Assembly: GCA_910585255.1 (NCBI GenBank)
Contig: CAJUEI010000002.1
Location: 1-64,000 of the forward strand
Direction of reading: 5' to 3'
Source: an uncultured Lachnospiraceae bacterium
Lineage (GTDB): Bacteria > Bacillota > Clostridia > Lachnospirales > Lachnospiraceae
Length of the DNA: 64,000 bases
The notes below the pieces were generated by a model that saw only the letters and a program-made list of their open reading frames with translations, did no database searches and was not told where the DNA came from. Position 1 is the stretch's first letter, and every line of letters begins with the position of its first letter. A program made the translations under genes and the position numbers. Shown here one piece after another: positions 18,188-25,321 of this stretch.

Positions 18188-18464
18188 CGCTGGCGGAATA
18201 TGTATATGTATTGAAAATCTTGATATGAAAGCTATGGCACAGAATTTAAGCTTCGGTAAATCCGTAAGTGATAATGGTTGGGGAATGTTTGTAACGTTCT
18301 TGCAGTATAAAATTGAAGAATTAGAAAAAAAGTTTGTAAAAGTGGATAAATTTTTTGCAAGTAGTCAAACTTGTAGTGTATGTGGTTACAAAAATATAGC
18401 AACGAAAAATCTTAGTACTCGTGAATGGAATTGCCCGAAGTGTGGTACGCATCACGATCGTTGA
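18188..18464 (+). pseudogene. remnant of IS200/IS605 tnpB (RNA-guided nuclease family)
   Basis: The frame contains GGICICIENLDMKAM, the RuvC-II segment of TnpB with its Glu, then FGKSVSDNGWGMFVTFLQYK and the OrfB zinc ribbon CSVCGYKN...CPKCGTHHDR. It stops right after HDR, where intact TnpB continues with the RuvC-III Asp segment. The N-terminal ~250 residues are also missing. It is therefore a decayed 5'- and 3'-truncated fragment, preceded by a short TCTATTAT microsatellite. It is the only transposase-related sequence in this patch and the best candidate source for the family A repeats. Confidence 0.8.
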
Positions 18465-18541
18465 CTACAGGTAAAAATTTCCTTTTTTGCGAAAACCCCA
18501 TGAATAATAACAGAAATTGTAAAAATAAGCATCTTGCATAA

Positions 18542-18570
18542 TTGACAAATTGACATTCTTGGTATAACAT
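18542..18570 (+). promoter_or_regulatory. SigA-type promoter of nifJ
   Basis: TTGACA (18542-18547), 17-bp spacer, TAACAT (18565-18570). A second TTGACA at 18550 overlaps the spacer. Confidence 0.6.
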
Positions 18571-18663
18571 AGAAGTACAGTGATTTGATCCGTTTCAAAG
18601 GGTGATAATTTAGTCACAATCACCAATATGGAATGAAAAATAAATCATATCAGGAGGAAAAAA

Positions 18664-21600
18664 ATGGCAAGAAAAATGAAAACTATGGATGGAAATACTG
18701 CTGCCGCACATGTATCCTATGCATACACAGATGTAGCAGCAATCTATCCAATCACCCCATCGTCTGTTATGGCAGAATTAGCAGATAAGTGGTCAACAGA
18801 AGGCCGCAAAAACATCTTCGGACAGGAGGTACAGGTTGCTGAGATGCAGTCAGAGGCAGGTGCAGCAGGAACAGTACATGGTTCTTTATCTGCAGGTGCA
18901 TTGACAACGACATTTACTGCATCCCAGGGTCTGCTTCTTATGATTCCGAATATGTACAAGATTGCTGGTGAACAGCTTCCGGGCGTAATTAACGTATCGG
19001 CTCGTGCATTGGCAAGTCATGCATTATCCATTTTTGGAGATCATTCTGACGTATATGCATGCCGTCAGACTGGTTTTGCTATGCTTTGCTGCTCTAGTGT
19101 ACAGGAAGTTATGGATTTAACACCAGTTTCTCATTGTTCCGCAATTAAGGGAAAAGTTCCATTTCTTAATTTCTTTGATGGATTCCGTACCTCCCATGAG
19201 ATCCAGAAGATTGAAATGTGGGATTACGAGGATTTAAAAGACTTGGTAGATTTAGATGCAATTGATGAATTCCGCCGTCATGCTTTAAATCCAGAGCATC
19301 CATGCCAGAGAGGTTCTGCACAGAATCCAGATATTTTCTTCCAGGCAAGAGAAGCTTGTAATCCATATTATGATGCACTTCCAGCAGTAGTGGAAGAGTA
19401 TATGAATAAAGTAAATGCAAAGATTGGTACAGACTATAAGTTATTTAATTATTATGGTGCTGCAGATGCAGAAAAAGTAATTATTGCAATGGGTTCGGTA
19501 TGTGAGACAATTGACGAGACAATTGATTACTTAAATGCAGCAGGCGATAAGGTTGGTGTAGTAAAGGTTCGCTTATATCGTCCATTTAGTGCAAAACACT
19601 TATTAGATGTGATTCCTGAGACAGTAAAGCAGATTACGGTATTGGATCGGACAAAAGAGCCAGGGGCACTTGGTGAGCCGTTATATCTGGATGTAGTTGC
19701 TGCCCTGAAGGATACCAAGTTCCACAATGTTCCTGTATTCTCTGGACGTTATGGTTTAGGTTCGAAAGATACAACTCCTGCACAGATTATCGCAGTTTAT
19801 AAGAATACAGAAAAGAAGTTATTTACCATTGGTATTGAAGATGACGTAACAAATCTTTCCTTAAAGATTACAGAAAATCCAAGTACTGCACCAGAAAGCA
19901 CAATTAGCTGTAAATTCTGGGGACTGGGTGCAGACGGTACTGTAGGTGCGAATAAGAACTCCATTAAGATTATCGGTGATCATACAGATATGTATGCACA
20001 GGCATATTTTGACTATGATTCTAAGAAATCCGGCGGTGTTACCATTTCTCACTTACGTTTTGGTAAGGACAAGATTCAGTCTACGTATTTGATTAATAAG
20101 GCAAATTTTGTTGCTTGTCATAATCCTGCTTATGTACATAAGTATAATATGGTTCAGGATTTAAAGGATGGCGGAAGCTTTTTGTTAAACTGCGGATGGG
20201 ATTTAGAGCAGTTAGAGAAGAACCTGCCTGGACAGGCAAAGCGTTATATTGCAGAGCACAATATTAAGTTCTATACGATTGATGGTATTAAGATTGGTAA
20301 GGAAATCGGACTTGGCGGACGTATTAATACCGTATTGCAGGCTGCTTTCTTTAAACTTGCCAATATTATTCCGGTAGATGAAGCTGTGAAGTATATGAAG
20401 GATGCAGCAACTGCTACTTATGGAAGAAAAGGTGATGCCGTTGTTAAGATGAACCACGATGCAATTGACAGAGGTATTCAGGATGTAGTAGAAGTACAGG
20501 TTCCAGAAAGCTGGAAGAATGCAGCAGATGAAGATCTGTCTAAGAAAGCAACCGGCGGCAAGCAGGATACAGTAGATTTTGTTAATAATATTCAGATTCC
20601 GATTAATGCACAGGAAGGAAATAAACTGCCTGTTTCTGCATTTAAGGATTATGTAGACGGAACTACACCATCAGGTTCTTCTGCATTTGAAAAACGTGGA
20701 GTTGCAATTGATGTTCCGGTTTGGGTACCAGAGAATTGTATTCAGTGTAATTTCTGTTCCTATGTATGTCCTCATGCTGTAATTCGTCCAGTTGCATTGA
20801 CTGATGAAGAAGCAAAGAATGTACCGGCTGATATGAAGACCGTTCCTATGACAGGTATGCAGGGTTATCAGTTTGCTGTAACAGTTTCTACTATGGATTG
20901 TACCGGCTGCGGTTCTTGTGCAAATGTATGCCCAGGTAAGAAGGGTGAGAAGGCACTTGTAATGAAGCCGTTCGATATTATTGAAGATAAACAGCAGAAG
21001 GTATTTGACTATGGTCAGGATTTGCCGAAGAAGGCAGAAGTGGCTGAAAAGTTTAAAGAGACAACCGTAAAAGGAAGTCAGTTTAAGCAGCCGTTATTAG
21101 AGTTCTCCGGTGCTTGTGCAGGCTGTGGAGAAACTCCTTATGCGAAGTTAGTAACACAGTTATTCGGAGACAGAATGTATATTGCTAATGCAACCGGATG
21201 TTCTTCTATCTGGGGCAACTCTTCTCCATCTACTCCTTATACCGTAAATAAAGCCGGCAGAGGACCTGCTTGGTCGAACTCTTTATTTGAAGATAATGCA
21301 GAGTTTGGATATGGTATGGCACTGGCTCAGGAAACCATGAGAAAGAGCTTAAAGGCTAAAGTTGCAGAATTAGTAGAAGCAACTGATAAGGCAGAGATCA
21401 AAGAAGCTGGACAGGCTTATTTGGATACTTTTACAAACGGACAGACCAATATGGCTGCTACTGAGAAATTAGTAGAGGCACTGACCGCATGTGACTGTGA
21501 GAAGGCAAAGGAAATCTTAAAGGATAAGGATATGCTTTCTAAGAAATCACAGTGGATTCTTGGCGGTGACGGCTGGGCATATGATATTGGATTCGGCGGA

Positions 21601-22203
21601 TTAGATCATGTAATCGCAAGCGGAAGAGACGTCAATATTTTAGTATTTGATACCGAAGTATATTCGAATACAGGCGGACAGTCTTCTAAAGCAACTCCTA
21701 CCGGTGCAATTGCTCAGTTTGCTGCAGGCGGTAAGGAAGTAAAGAAGAAGGATCTGGCTCAGATTGCTATGAGCTATGGATATGTATATGTAACACAGAT
21801 TGCTATGGGTGCTGACTATAATCAGTGCTTAAAGGCTATTACAGAGGCTGAAAACTATCCGGGACCATCTTTGATTATTGCTTATGCTCCTTGTATTAAC
21901 CATGGTATTAAAGGCGGTATGAGCAAGGCTCAGACAGAAGAGAAAAATGCTGTACAGGCTGGCTACTGGCATCTGTTCCGGTATGATCCTCGTCTGAAAG
22001 AAGAAGGAAAGAATCCGTTCCAGTTAGATTCTAAGGCACCTACTGGAAGTTATCAAGATTTCATTAAGAATGAAGTTCGTTATAGTTCTCTTCTTCGTGC
22101 AAATCCTACTCGTGCTGAAGAATTATTTGATAAGGCTGAGAAGAATGCAGTTGAGAAATATGATTATTTAACAAAGCTTTCCAAACTTTATGGTGAAGAA
22201 TAG
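18664..22203 (+). CDS. nifJ: pyruvate:ferredoxin (flavodoxin) oxidoreductase
   Basis: A 1179-residue single-chain PFOR of full length. It oxidises pyruvate to acetyl-CoA and CO2, passing electrons to ferredoxin, the central step of clostridial fermentation. Domain I starts with VSYAYTDVAAIYPITPSS. Two [4Fe-4S] ferredoxin motifs are seen (CIQCNFCSYVCPHA and CTGCGSCANVCPG), then CAGCGETPYAKL, and the TPP-binding block GDGWAYDIGFGGLDHV...TEVYSNTGGQSSK. The RBS is CAGGAGGAA. Codon use is notably biased, as expected of a very highly expressed gene. It has its own promoter and a strong terminator. Confidence 0.97.
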   Translation: MARKMKTMDGNTAAAHVSYAYTDVAAIYPITPSSVMAELADKWSTEGRKNIFGQEVQVAEMQSEAGAAGTVHGSLSAGALTTTFTASQGLLLMIPNMYKIAGEQLPGVINVSARALASHALSIFGDHSDVYACRQTGFAMLCCSSVQEVMDLTPVSHCSAIKGKVPFLNFFDGFRTSHEIQKIEMWDYEDLKDLVDLDAIDEFRRHALNPEHPCQRGSAQNPDIFFQAREACNPYYDALPAVVEEYMNKVNAKIGTDYKLFNYYGAADAEKVIIAMGSVCETIDETIDYLNAAGDKVGVVKVRLYRPFSAKHLLDVIPETVKQITVLDRTKEPGALGEPLYLDVVAALKDTKFHNVPVFSGRYGLGSKDTTPAQIIAVYKNTEKKLFTIGIEDDVTNLSLKITENPSTAPESTISCKFWGLGADGTVGANKNSIKIIGDHTDMYAQAYFDYDSKKSGGVTISHLRFGKDKIQSTYLINKANFVACHNPAYVHKYNMVQDLKDGGSFLLNCGWDLEQLEKNLPGQAKRYIAEHNIKFYTIDGIKIGKEIGLGGRINTVLQAAFFKLANIIPVDEAVKYMKDAATATYGRKGDAVVKMNHDAIDRGIQDVVEVQVPESWKNAADEDLSKKATGGKQDTVDFVNNIQIPINAQEGNKLPVSAFKDYVDGTTPSGSSAFEKRGVAIDVPVWVPENCIQCNFCSYVCPHAVIRPVALTDEEAKNVPADMKTVPMTGMQGYQFAVTVSTMDCTGCGSCANVCPGKKGEKALVMKPFDIIEDKQQKVFDYGQDLPKKAEVAEKFKETTVKGSQFKQPLLEFSGACAGCGETPYAKLVTQLFGDRMYIANATGCSSIWGNSSPSTPYTVNKAGRGPAWSNSLFEDNAEFGYGMALAQETMRKSLKAKVAELVEATDKAEIKEAGQAYLDTFTNGQTNMAATEKLVEALTACDCEKAKEILKDKDMLSKKSQWILGGDGWAYDIGFGGLDHVIASGRDVNILVFDTEVYSNTGGQSSKATPTGAIAQFAAGGKEVKKKDLAQIAMSYGYVYVTQIAMGADYNQCLKAITEAENYPGPSLIIAYAPCINHGIKGGMSKAQTEEKNAVQAGYWHLFRYDPRLKEEGKNPFQLDSKAPTGSYQDFIKNEVRYSSLLRANPTRAEELFDKAEKNAVEKYDYLTKLSKLYGEE

Positions 22204-22226
22204 GAAATAGGGGTTTTTATAGAATA

Positions 22227-22260
22227 GGGGCAGCGTACCTTTGGGTATGCTGCCCTTTTT
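22227..22260 (+). terminator. intrinsic terminator of nifJ
   Basis: GGGCAGCGTACC (22228-22239) pairs with GGTATGCTGCCC (22244-22255), followed by TTTTT. The remaining 22261-22512 is AT-rich and holds nothing recognisable before the left inverted repeat of the invertible segment. Confidence 0.85.
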
Positions 22261-22512
22261 AAATTGGAATAATATTTAGTAAAATTTAGTAATAAGTAAA
22301 ATTGTGATCGTATGAATGATTTTTGAAAAATAAAATTGCCATAAATATAAGAAATTTATAAAAGACTGGAGCTTTGTGATTTTGTAAATAAGTCTAGGGG
22401 GAGCAGAAAAAGGATTTTGTAAAATAATAGAATAATCCCAGAAAATATAAATTATAAATTAAAATTTAGGAATAAATGGAACTAATGGGGAAATGCTATA
22501 AAAGAAATGTAA

Positions 22513-22542
22513 CCATGCAACATTTTTAGAAAAGTGTTGCAT
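22513..22542 (+). repeat. left inverted repeat / recombination site
   Basis: A 30-bp site whose reverse complement is identical to 23361-23390. Each site is itself an imperfect palindrome: arms ATGCAACA and TGTTGCAT around a centre of T/A tracts that is not symmetric, which would give it direction. This is the usual layout of tyrosine recombinase core sites. Confidence 0.9.
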
Positions 22543-22558
22543 CCTTGTTCTGCTTATT

Positions 22559-22585
22559 ATATCGGAAAAAGGAAAAATTACTTTA
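22559..22585 (-). promoter_or_regulatory. SigD (sigma-28)-type promoter inside the invertible segment
   Basis: On the minus strand: TAAA (22585-22582), exactly 15 bp, then TCCGATAT (22566-22559). The Bacillus SigD consensus is TAAA-N15-GCCGATAT, so only one base differs. It points left and would start transcripts about 10 bp before the left inverted repeat. After inversion it would lie at about 23318-23344 on the plus strand, ~110 bp before csrA. Confidence 0.75.
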
Positions 22586-22732
22586 GGGCAATTTTAAAAT
22601 TTTTTAAAAAGTTTTTTTGGAAAGTTGGTATTTAAACGGTTAGACTTTCTTTTCTATCTTGTATTTTTGACTTAAAATGCTTTGTTTTTAGCGTAGTATA
22701 CGGTATTTGCTGTATTTTTTCTATAAAATTTT

Positions 22733-23311
22733 TTATAAAGTAAGATTTAAAAAGAGATGATCTTTGTCGTCTTGTTCAATTCCCAAATAGCGTTTTGTCA
22801 CTTCAAAAGAAGAGTGATTATAGATAGAAACTAAAAGTGCTGGGTTGGTACCTGCAAGCCAGGCATGATAGCCAAATGTTTTTCTTAAAGAATGACAACT
22901 GATATGGTCAGGCAGATGAAGCGTATTGCAGGCATTTTTTATAATTCGGTATGCCTGTTCCCGGCAAAGCGGAGTATCTCTAAGATGCCCTGTAAAAATA
23001 TAGTGTTTGGGATCGACATAGGACAGACTTTCAAAGTAAAACCGAAGACCTGTAATAGCTGCCTGATTTAATGCTGTCATACAGTGTTTTCCGGTCTTTT
23101 TTTCTGTAATTTCTAAATGTGTTCGAAACTTTTTTAAAGAAAAATCATAGACCTGTTCCCATTTTAAAATAAGGATATCACTGATGCGAAGAGCCGTATT
23201 AACGGCGGTACAGATAAGGGCATAATTTCTTAAATTTGGTTTTTGATTTAAATAATAGTTCTTTAATTGTTCTAAGTCGTGCTGATTTCGAATGGGTTGT
23301 GTTGTACTCAT
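22733..23311 (-). CDS. FimB/FimE-sized tyrosine recombinase (predicted DNA invertase)
   Basis: The start is placed at ATG 23311 because TAGGAGGGAAACT precedes it; a longer frame from 23362 would begin inside the right repeat. The 192-residue product has the full catalytic set: Arg42 (NTALRISDI), a Lys in EKKTGK, His140-x-x-Arg143 (HSLRK), His166 (NHSS) and Tyr175 (KRYLG). It lacks the separate N-terminal arm-binding domain of phage integrases, so it is about the size of FimB/FimE and other phase-variation invertases. It is the only gene between the two inverted repeats. A weak promoter with TTGCAT in the right repeat may drive it, so it could be expressed in both orientations. Confidence 0.9.
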   Translation of the reverse strand: MSTTQPIRNQHDLEQLKNYYLNQKPNLRNYALICTAVNTALRISDILILKWEQVYDFSLKKFRTHLEITEKKTGKHCMTALNQAAITGLRFYFESLSYVDPKHYIFTGHLRDTPLCREQAYRIIKNACNTLHLPDHISCHSLRKTFGYHAWLAGTNPALLVSIYNHSSFEVTKRYLGIEQDDKDHLFLNLTL

Positions 23312-23360
23312 AGTTTCCCTCCTATTTTTTATAAATACGTTTATATTTGTAACGGAAATC

Positions 23361-23390
23361 ATGCAACACTTTTCTAAAAATGTTGCATGG
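23361..23390 (-). repeat. right inverted repeat / recombination site
   Basis: An exact reverse complement of 22513-22542 (30 of 30 bases). It ends 66 bp before the csrA start codon and would form a hairpin in any transcript entering csrA from the left. Confidence 0.9.
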
Positions 23391-23456
23391 GGTTCTGATA
23401 CAAGTGAAAGGTACCAAAAAGTTCCTGTTCACTGTGGACTAACAAGGAGGTTGGTT

Positions 23457-23732
23457 ATGCTGAATTTAACAGTAAAACCGGGTGAATATTTTATGATTGG
23501 CGACGAGATCAAAGTTGCCTTTGTAGGCGGAACTGCGAATAATGCAAGGATTTTAATCGACGCTCCTAGAAAGTACAACATAGTGAGAGGAAAAGTATTA
23601 GAGCGTGCGGCAGCAGATCGTGGAGAAAATGTCTCAGGCAAGCATGAATTTTACCCGGAGGTTCCGATTCCTGCAGAGCGGTTAAAGCAGATAATTGCAA
23701 AGCAGAAGAAGCAAAAAGAGCGGAAAGAATAA
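23457..23732 (+). CDS. csrA: carbon storage regulator CsrA
   Basis: The start is ATG 23457 behind ACAAGGAGGTTGG; the upstream in-frame ATG at 23292 lies inside the invertible segment and has no RBS. The 91-residue product is a somewhat long CsrA: MLNLTVKPGEYFMIGDEIKVAFVG, then the IDAPRKYNIVRGKV core containing the RNA-contacting basic stretch, and a basic tail ending QKKQKERKE. CsrA dimers bind GGA motifs in mRNA leaders and block translation; in Bacillus the target is flagellin mRNA, and FliW counteracts it. fliC lies 192 bp downstream on the same strand with no promoter recognised between them. Confidence 0.92.
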   Translation: MLNLTVKPGEYFMIGDEIKVAFVGGTANNARILIDAPRKYNIVRGKVLERAAADRGENVSGKHEFYPEVPIPAERLKQIIAKQKKQKERKE

Positions 23733-23879
23733 AAAACTTGGCAGGATGGAACAAAAAATGGAGAATGATTCGAATTTCATACAGCAGCAGAAGAAAGGAT
23801 TCTGTTTGCTGTGTGGATTCGGAAGAGAAGGGTAATAATGTAGTGCTAACCTAGGGGTGCTACTTATTATAAAGAACAG

Positions 23880-23915
23880 GGGAACGGATTCCCAAATTAA
23901 AGGAAAACATGGAGG
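23880..23915 (+). promoter_or_regulatory. predicted CsrA-binding sites in the flagellin leader
   Basis: GGGAA (23880-23884) pairs with TTCCC (23889-23893) and presents CGGA in a four-base loop, the ideal CsrA target shape. A second GGA lies in the Shine-Dalgarno ATGGAGGT (23909-23916), 10 bp before the fliC ATG. The paired-site layout is like Bacillus hag. Binding is inferred. Confidence 0.65.
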
Positions 23916-23924
23916 TAAATTATT

Positions 23925-25127
23925 ATGAGTATGGTAGTACAACACAATATGCAGGCATTTAATTCCAACAGAATGTTAGGAATTACATCAAATTCACAGG
24001 CAAAATCAACAGAGAAGCTGTCGTCAGGTTATAGAATTAATCGTGCAGCAGATGATGCAGCAGGCTTATCTATTTCCGAAAAGATGAGAAAACAAATTAA
24101 TGGGTTGGACAGAGCATCTACAAATGCACAGGATGGCGTTTCTTCCGTGCAGACAGCAGAAGGTGCATTAACAGAAGTTCACTCTATGCTGCAGAGAATG
24201 AATGAACTTGCAGTTCAGGCAGCAAATGGTACTAATTCAGAGTCGGATCGCCAGTCTATTCAGGATGAAATTGATCAGTTGGTAACAGAAATTGATCGTG
24301 TTGCTGAGACTACGAAGTTTAATGAAACGTATTTGTTAAAAGGCGATTCGGATAAGGGTACTAATAGTGATACCGTGCATAAAAATATTGATTTGTCATT
24401 GGCAGAAGCAGAAATGGCAAAAGGTGGTAATTTTAAAGTTGTAGAAGGTAAGACAGCAGGAAATTATACTGTTACATTTACGACTGGATTAAAAGCAGGA
24501 AGTACTTGGAACGGAAAAACCGTTATTGATGATTCTGCAGATCAGCAGTCGGATGATCAAATTAAATTGGCAACGGCTAAGACGGAAGAATTAGCAGCTA
24601 TGAATAATGTAATTACAAAGTATCAAAGTGAAATGGGATTAAATGCAGCAATTACTTTAACAAATGATGGAACAGCAGTAGTTGCAACAGCTGGTACAGA
24701 TACTTTCAGTTATAATAAATCTCTTACATTGGGATTACATGTAGGTGCTGATTCAGATTCAACCAATAAAATTAGTCTGCGGATTGAGGCAATGAGTGCA
24801 TCCAGTTTGCATTTAACAGGACTTCAAGTAAGCGGAAAAACTTCTGCTCCTGCAACGAGAGCAATTGATACAATTGCTGCTGCAGTTCAGAAAGTTTCCA
24901 GTCAGCGTTCGGCTTTGGGTGCTGTCCAGAATCGTTTAGAGCATACCATTGATAACCTGGATAATGTAGTAGAAAATACAACAGCTGCAGAATCTAGAAT
25001 TCGTGATACTGATATGGCTGAAGAAATGGTAAATTATTCGAAGAATAATATTTTACAACAAGCTGGTCAGGCAATGCTGGCTCAGGCAAATCAGTCAAAT
25101 CAGGGTGTATTATCCTTACTTGGATAA
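23925..25127 (+). CDS. fliC: flagellin
   Basis: A 400-residue flagellin, the filament subunit exported through the flagellar apparatus. The conserved D0/D1 N-terminus is MVVQHNMQAFNSNRMLGI...KLSSGYRINRAADDAAGLSISEKMR; the C-terminus is LGAVQNRLEHTIDNLDNVVENTTAAESRIRDTDMAEEM...LAQANQSNQGVLSLLG. The central D2 region (~140-300) is small and rich in Thr, Ser and Asn, so it offers many O-glycosylation sites. RBS is GGAGGT. It follows csrA and precedes the glycan gene block. Confidence 0.97.
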   Translation: MSMVVQHNMQAFNSNRMLGITSNSQAKSTEKLSSGYRINRAADDAAGLSISEKMRKQINGLDRASTNAQDGVSSVQTAEGALTEVHSMLQRMNELAVQAANGTNSESDRQSIQDEIDQLVTEIDRVAETTKFNETYLLKGDSDKGTNSDTVHKNIDLSLAEAEMAKGGNFKVVEGKTAGNYTVTFTTGLKAGSTWNGKTVIDDSADQQSDDQIKLATAKTEELAAMNNVITKYQSEMGLNAAITLTNDGTAVVATAGTDTFSYNKSLTLGLHVGADSDSTNKISLRIEAMSASSLHLTGLQVSGKTSAPATRAIDTIAAAVQKVSSQRSALGAVQNRLEHTIDNLDNVVENTTAAESRIRDTDMAEEMVNYSKNNILQQAGQAMLAQANQSNQGVLSLLG

Positions 25128-25171
25128 TTTTTAATAAAGCAAAGGATTTTTGGTTTTGATTGAATAAGTTG

Positions 25172-25217
25172 CATAAGCATTATAGTTGGACATGAAAATG
25201 TTTCTATAATGCTTATG
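25172..25217 (+). terminator. 14-bp stem hairpin after flagellin
   Basis: CATAAGCATTATAG (25172-25185) pairs perfectly with CTATAATGCTTATG (25204-25217), with an 18-nt loop. No classic T-run follows, so it may protect the flagellin mRNA 3' end or partly terminate, letting a fraction of transcription into the glycan genes. Confidence 0.5.
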
Positions 25218-25321
25218 TTACATTAAAGTATAAGAAACCGTATTTTTTGTAAAAGGGGAACGTTGTTATAGAAGTCTTATTGATATTGTGAGTACGATAG
25301 GAAAGAGAAGGAAATCCCAAT

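Larger units (their letters stand above)
22513..23390. mobile_element. candidate invertible DNA segment (flagellin phase switch)
   Basis: The 818 bp between two identical 30-bp inverted repeats contain one gene, a tyrosine recombinase, and one outward-facing SigD-like promoter. Identical sites in opposite orientation favour inversion rather than excision. Downstream of the right repeat lie csrA and flagellin without another convincing promoter. In this copy the SigD promoter points left, away from flagellin, so the orientation shown is read as OFF. Inversion is inferred; the repeats, recombinase residues and promoter match are seen. Confidence 0.8.

Noticed and set aside
22733..23311. Phage or transposon integrase
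   Set aside because: No phage genes or att-type direct repeats are present; the gene is enclosed by inverted repeats that favour inversion.
25172..25217. Second invertible switch after flagellin
   Set aside because: The arms are separated by only 18 bases and no promoter is enclosed; it is better explained as an RNA hairpin.
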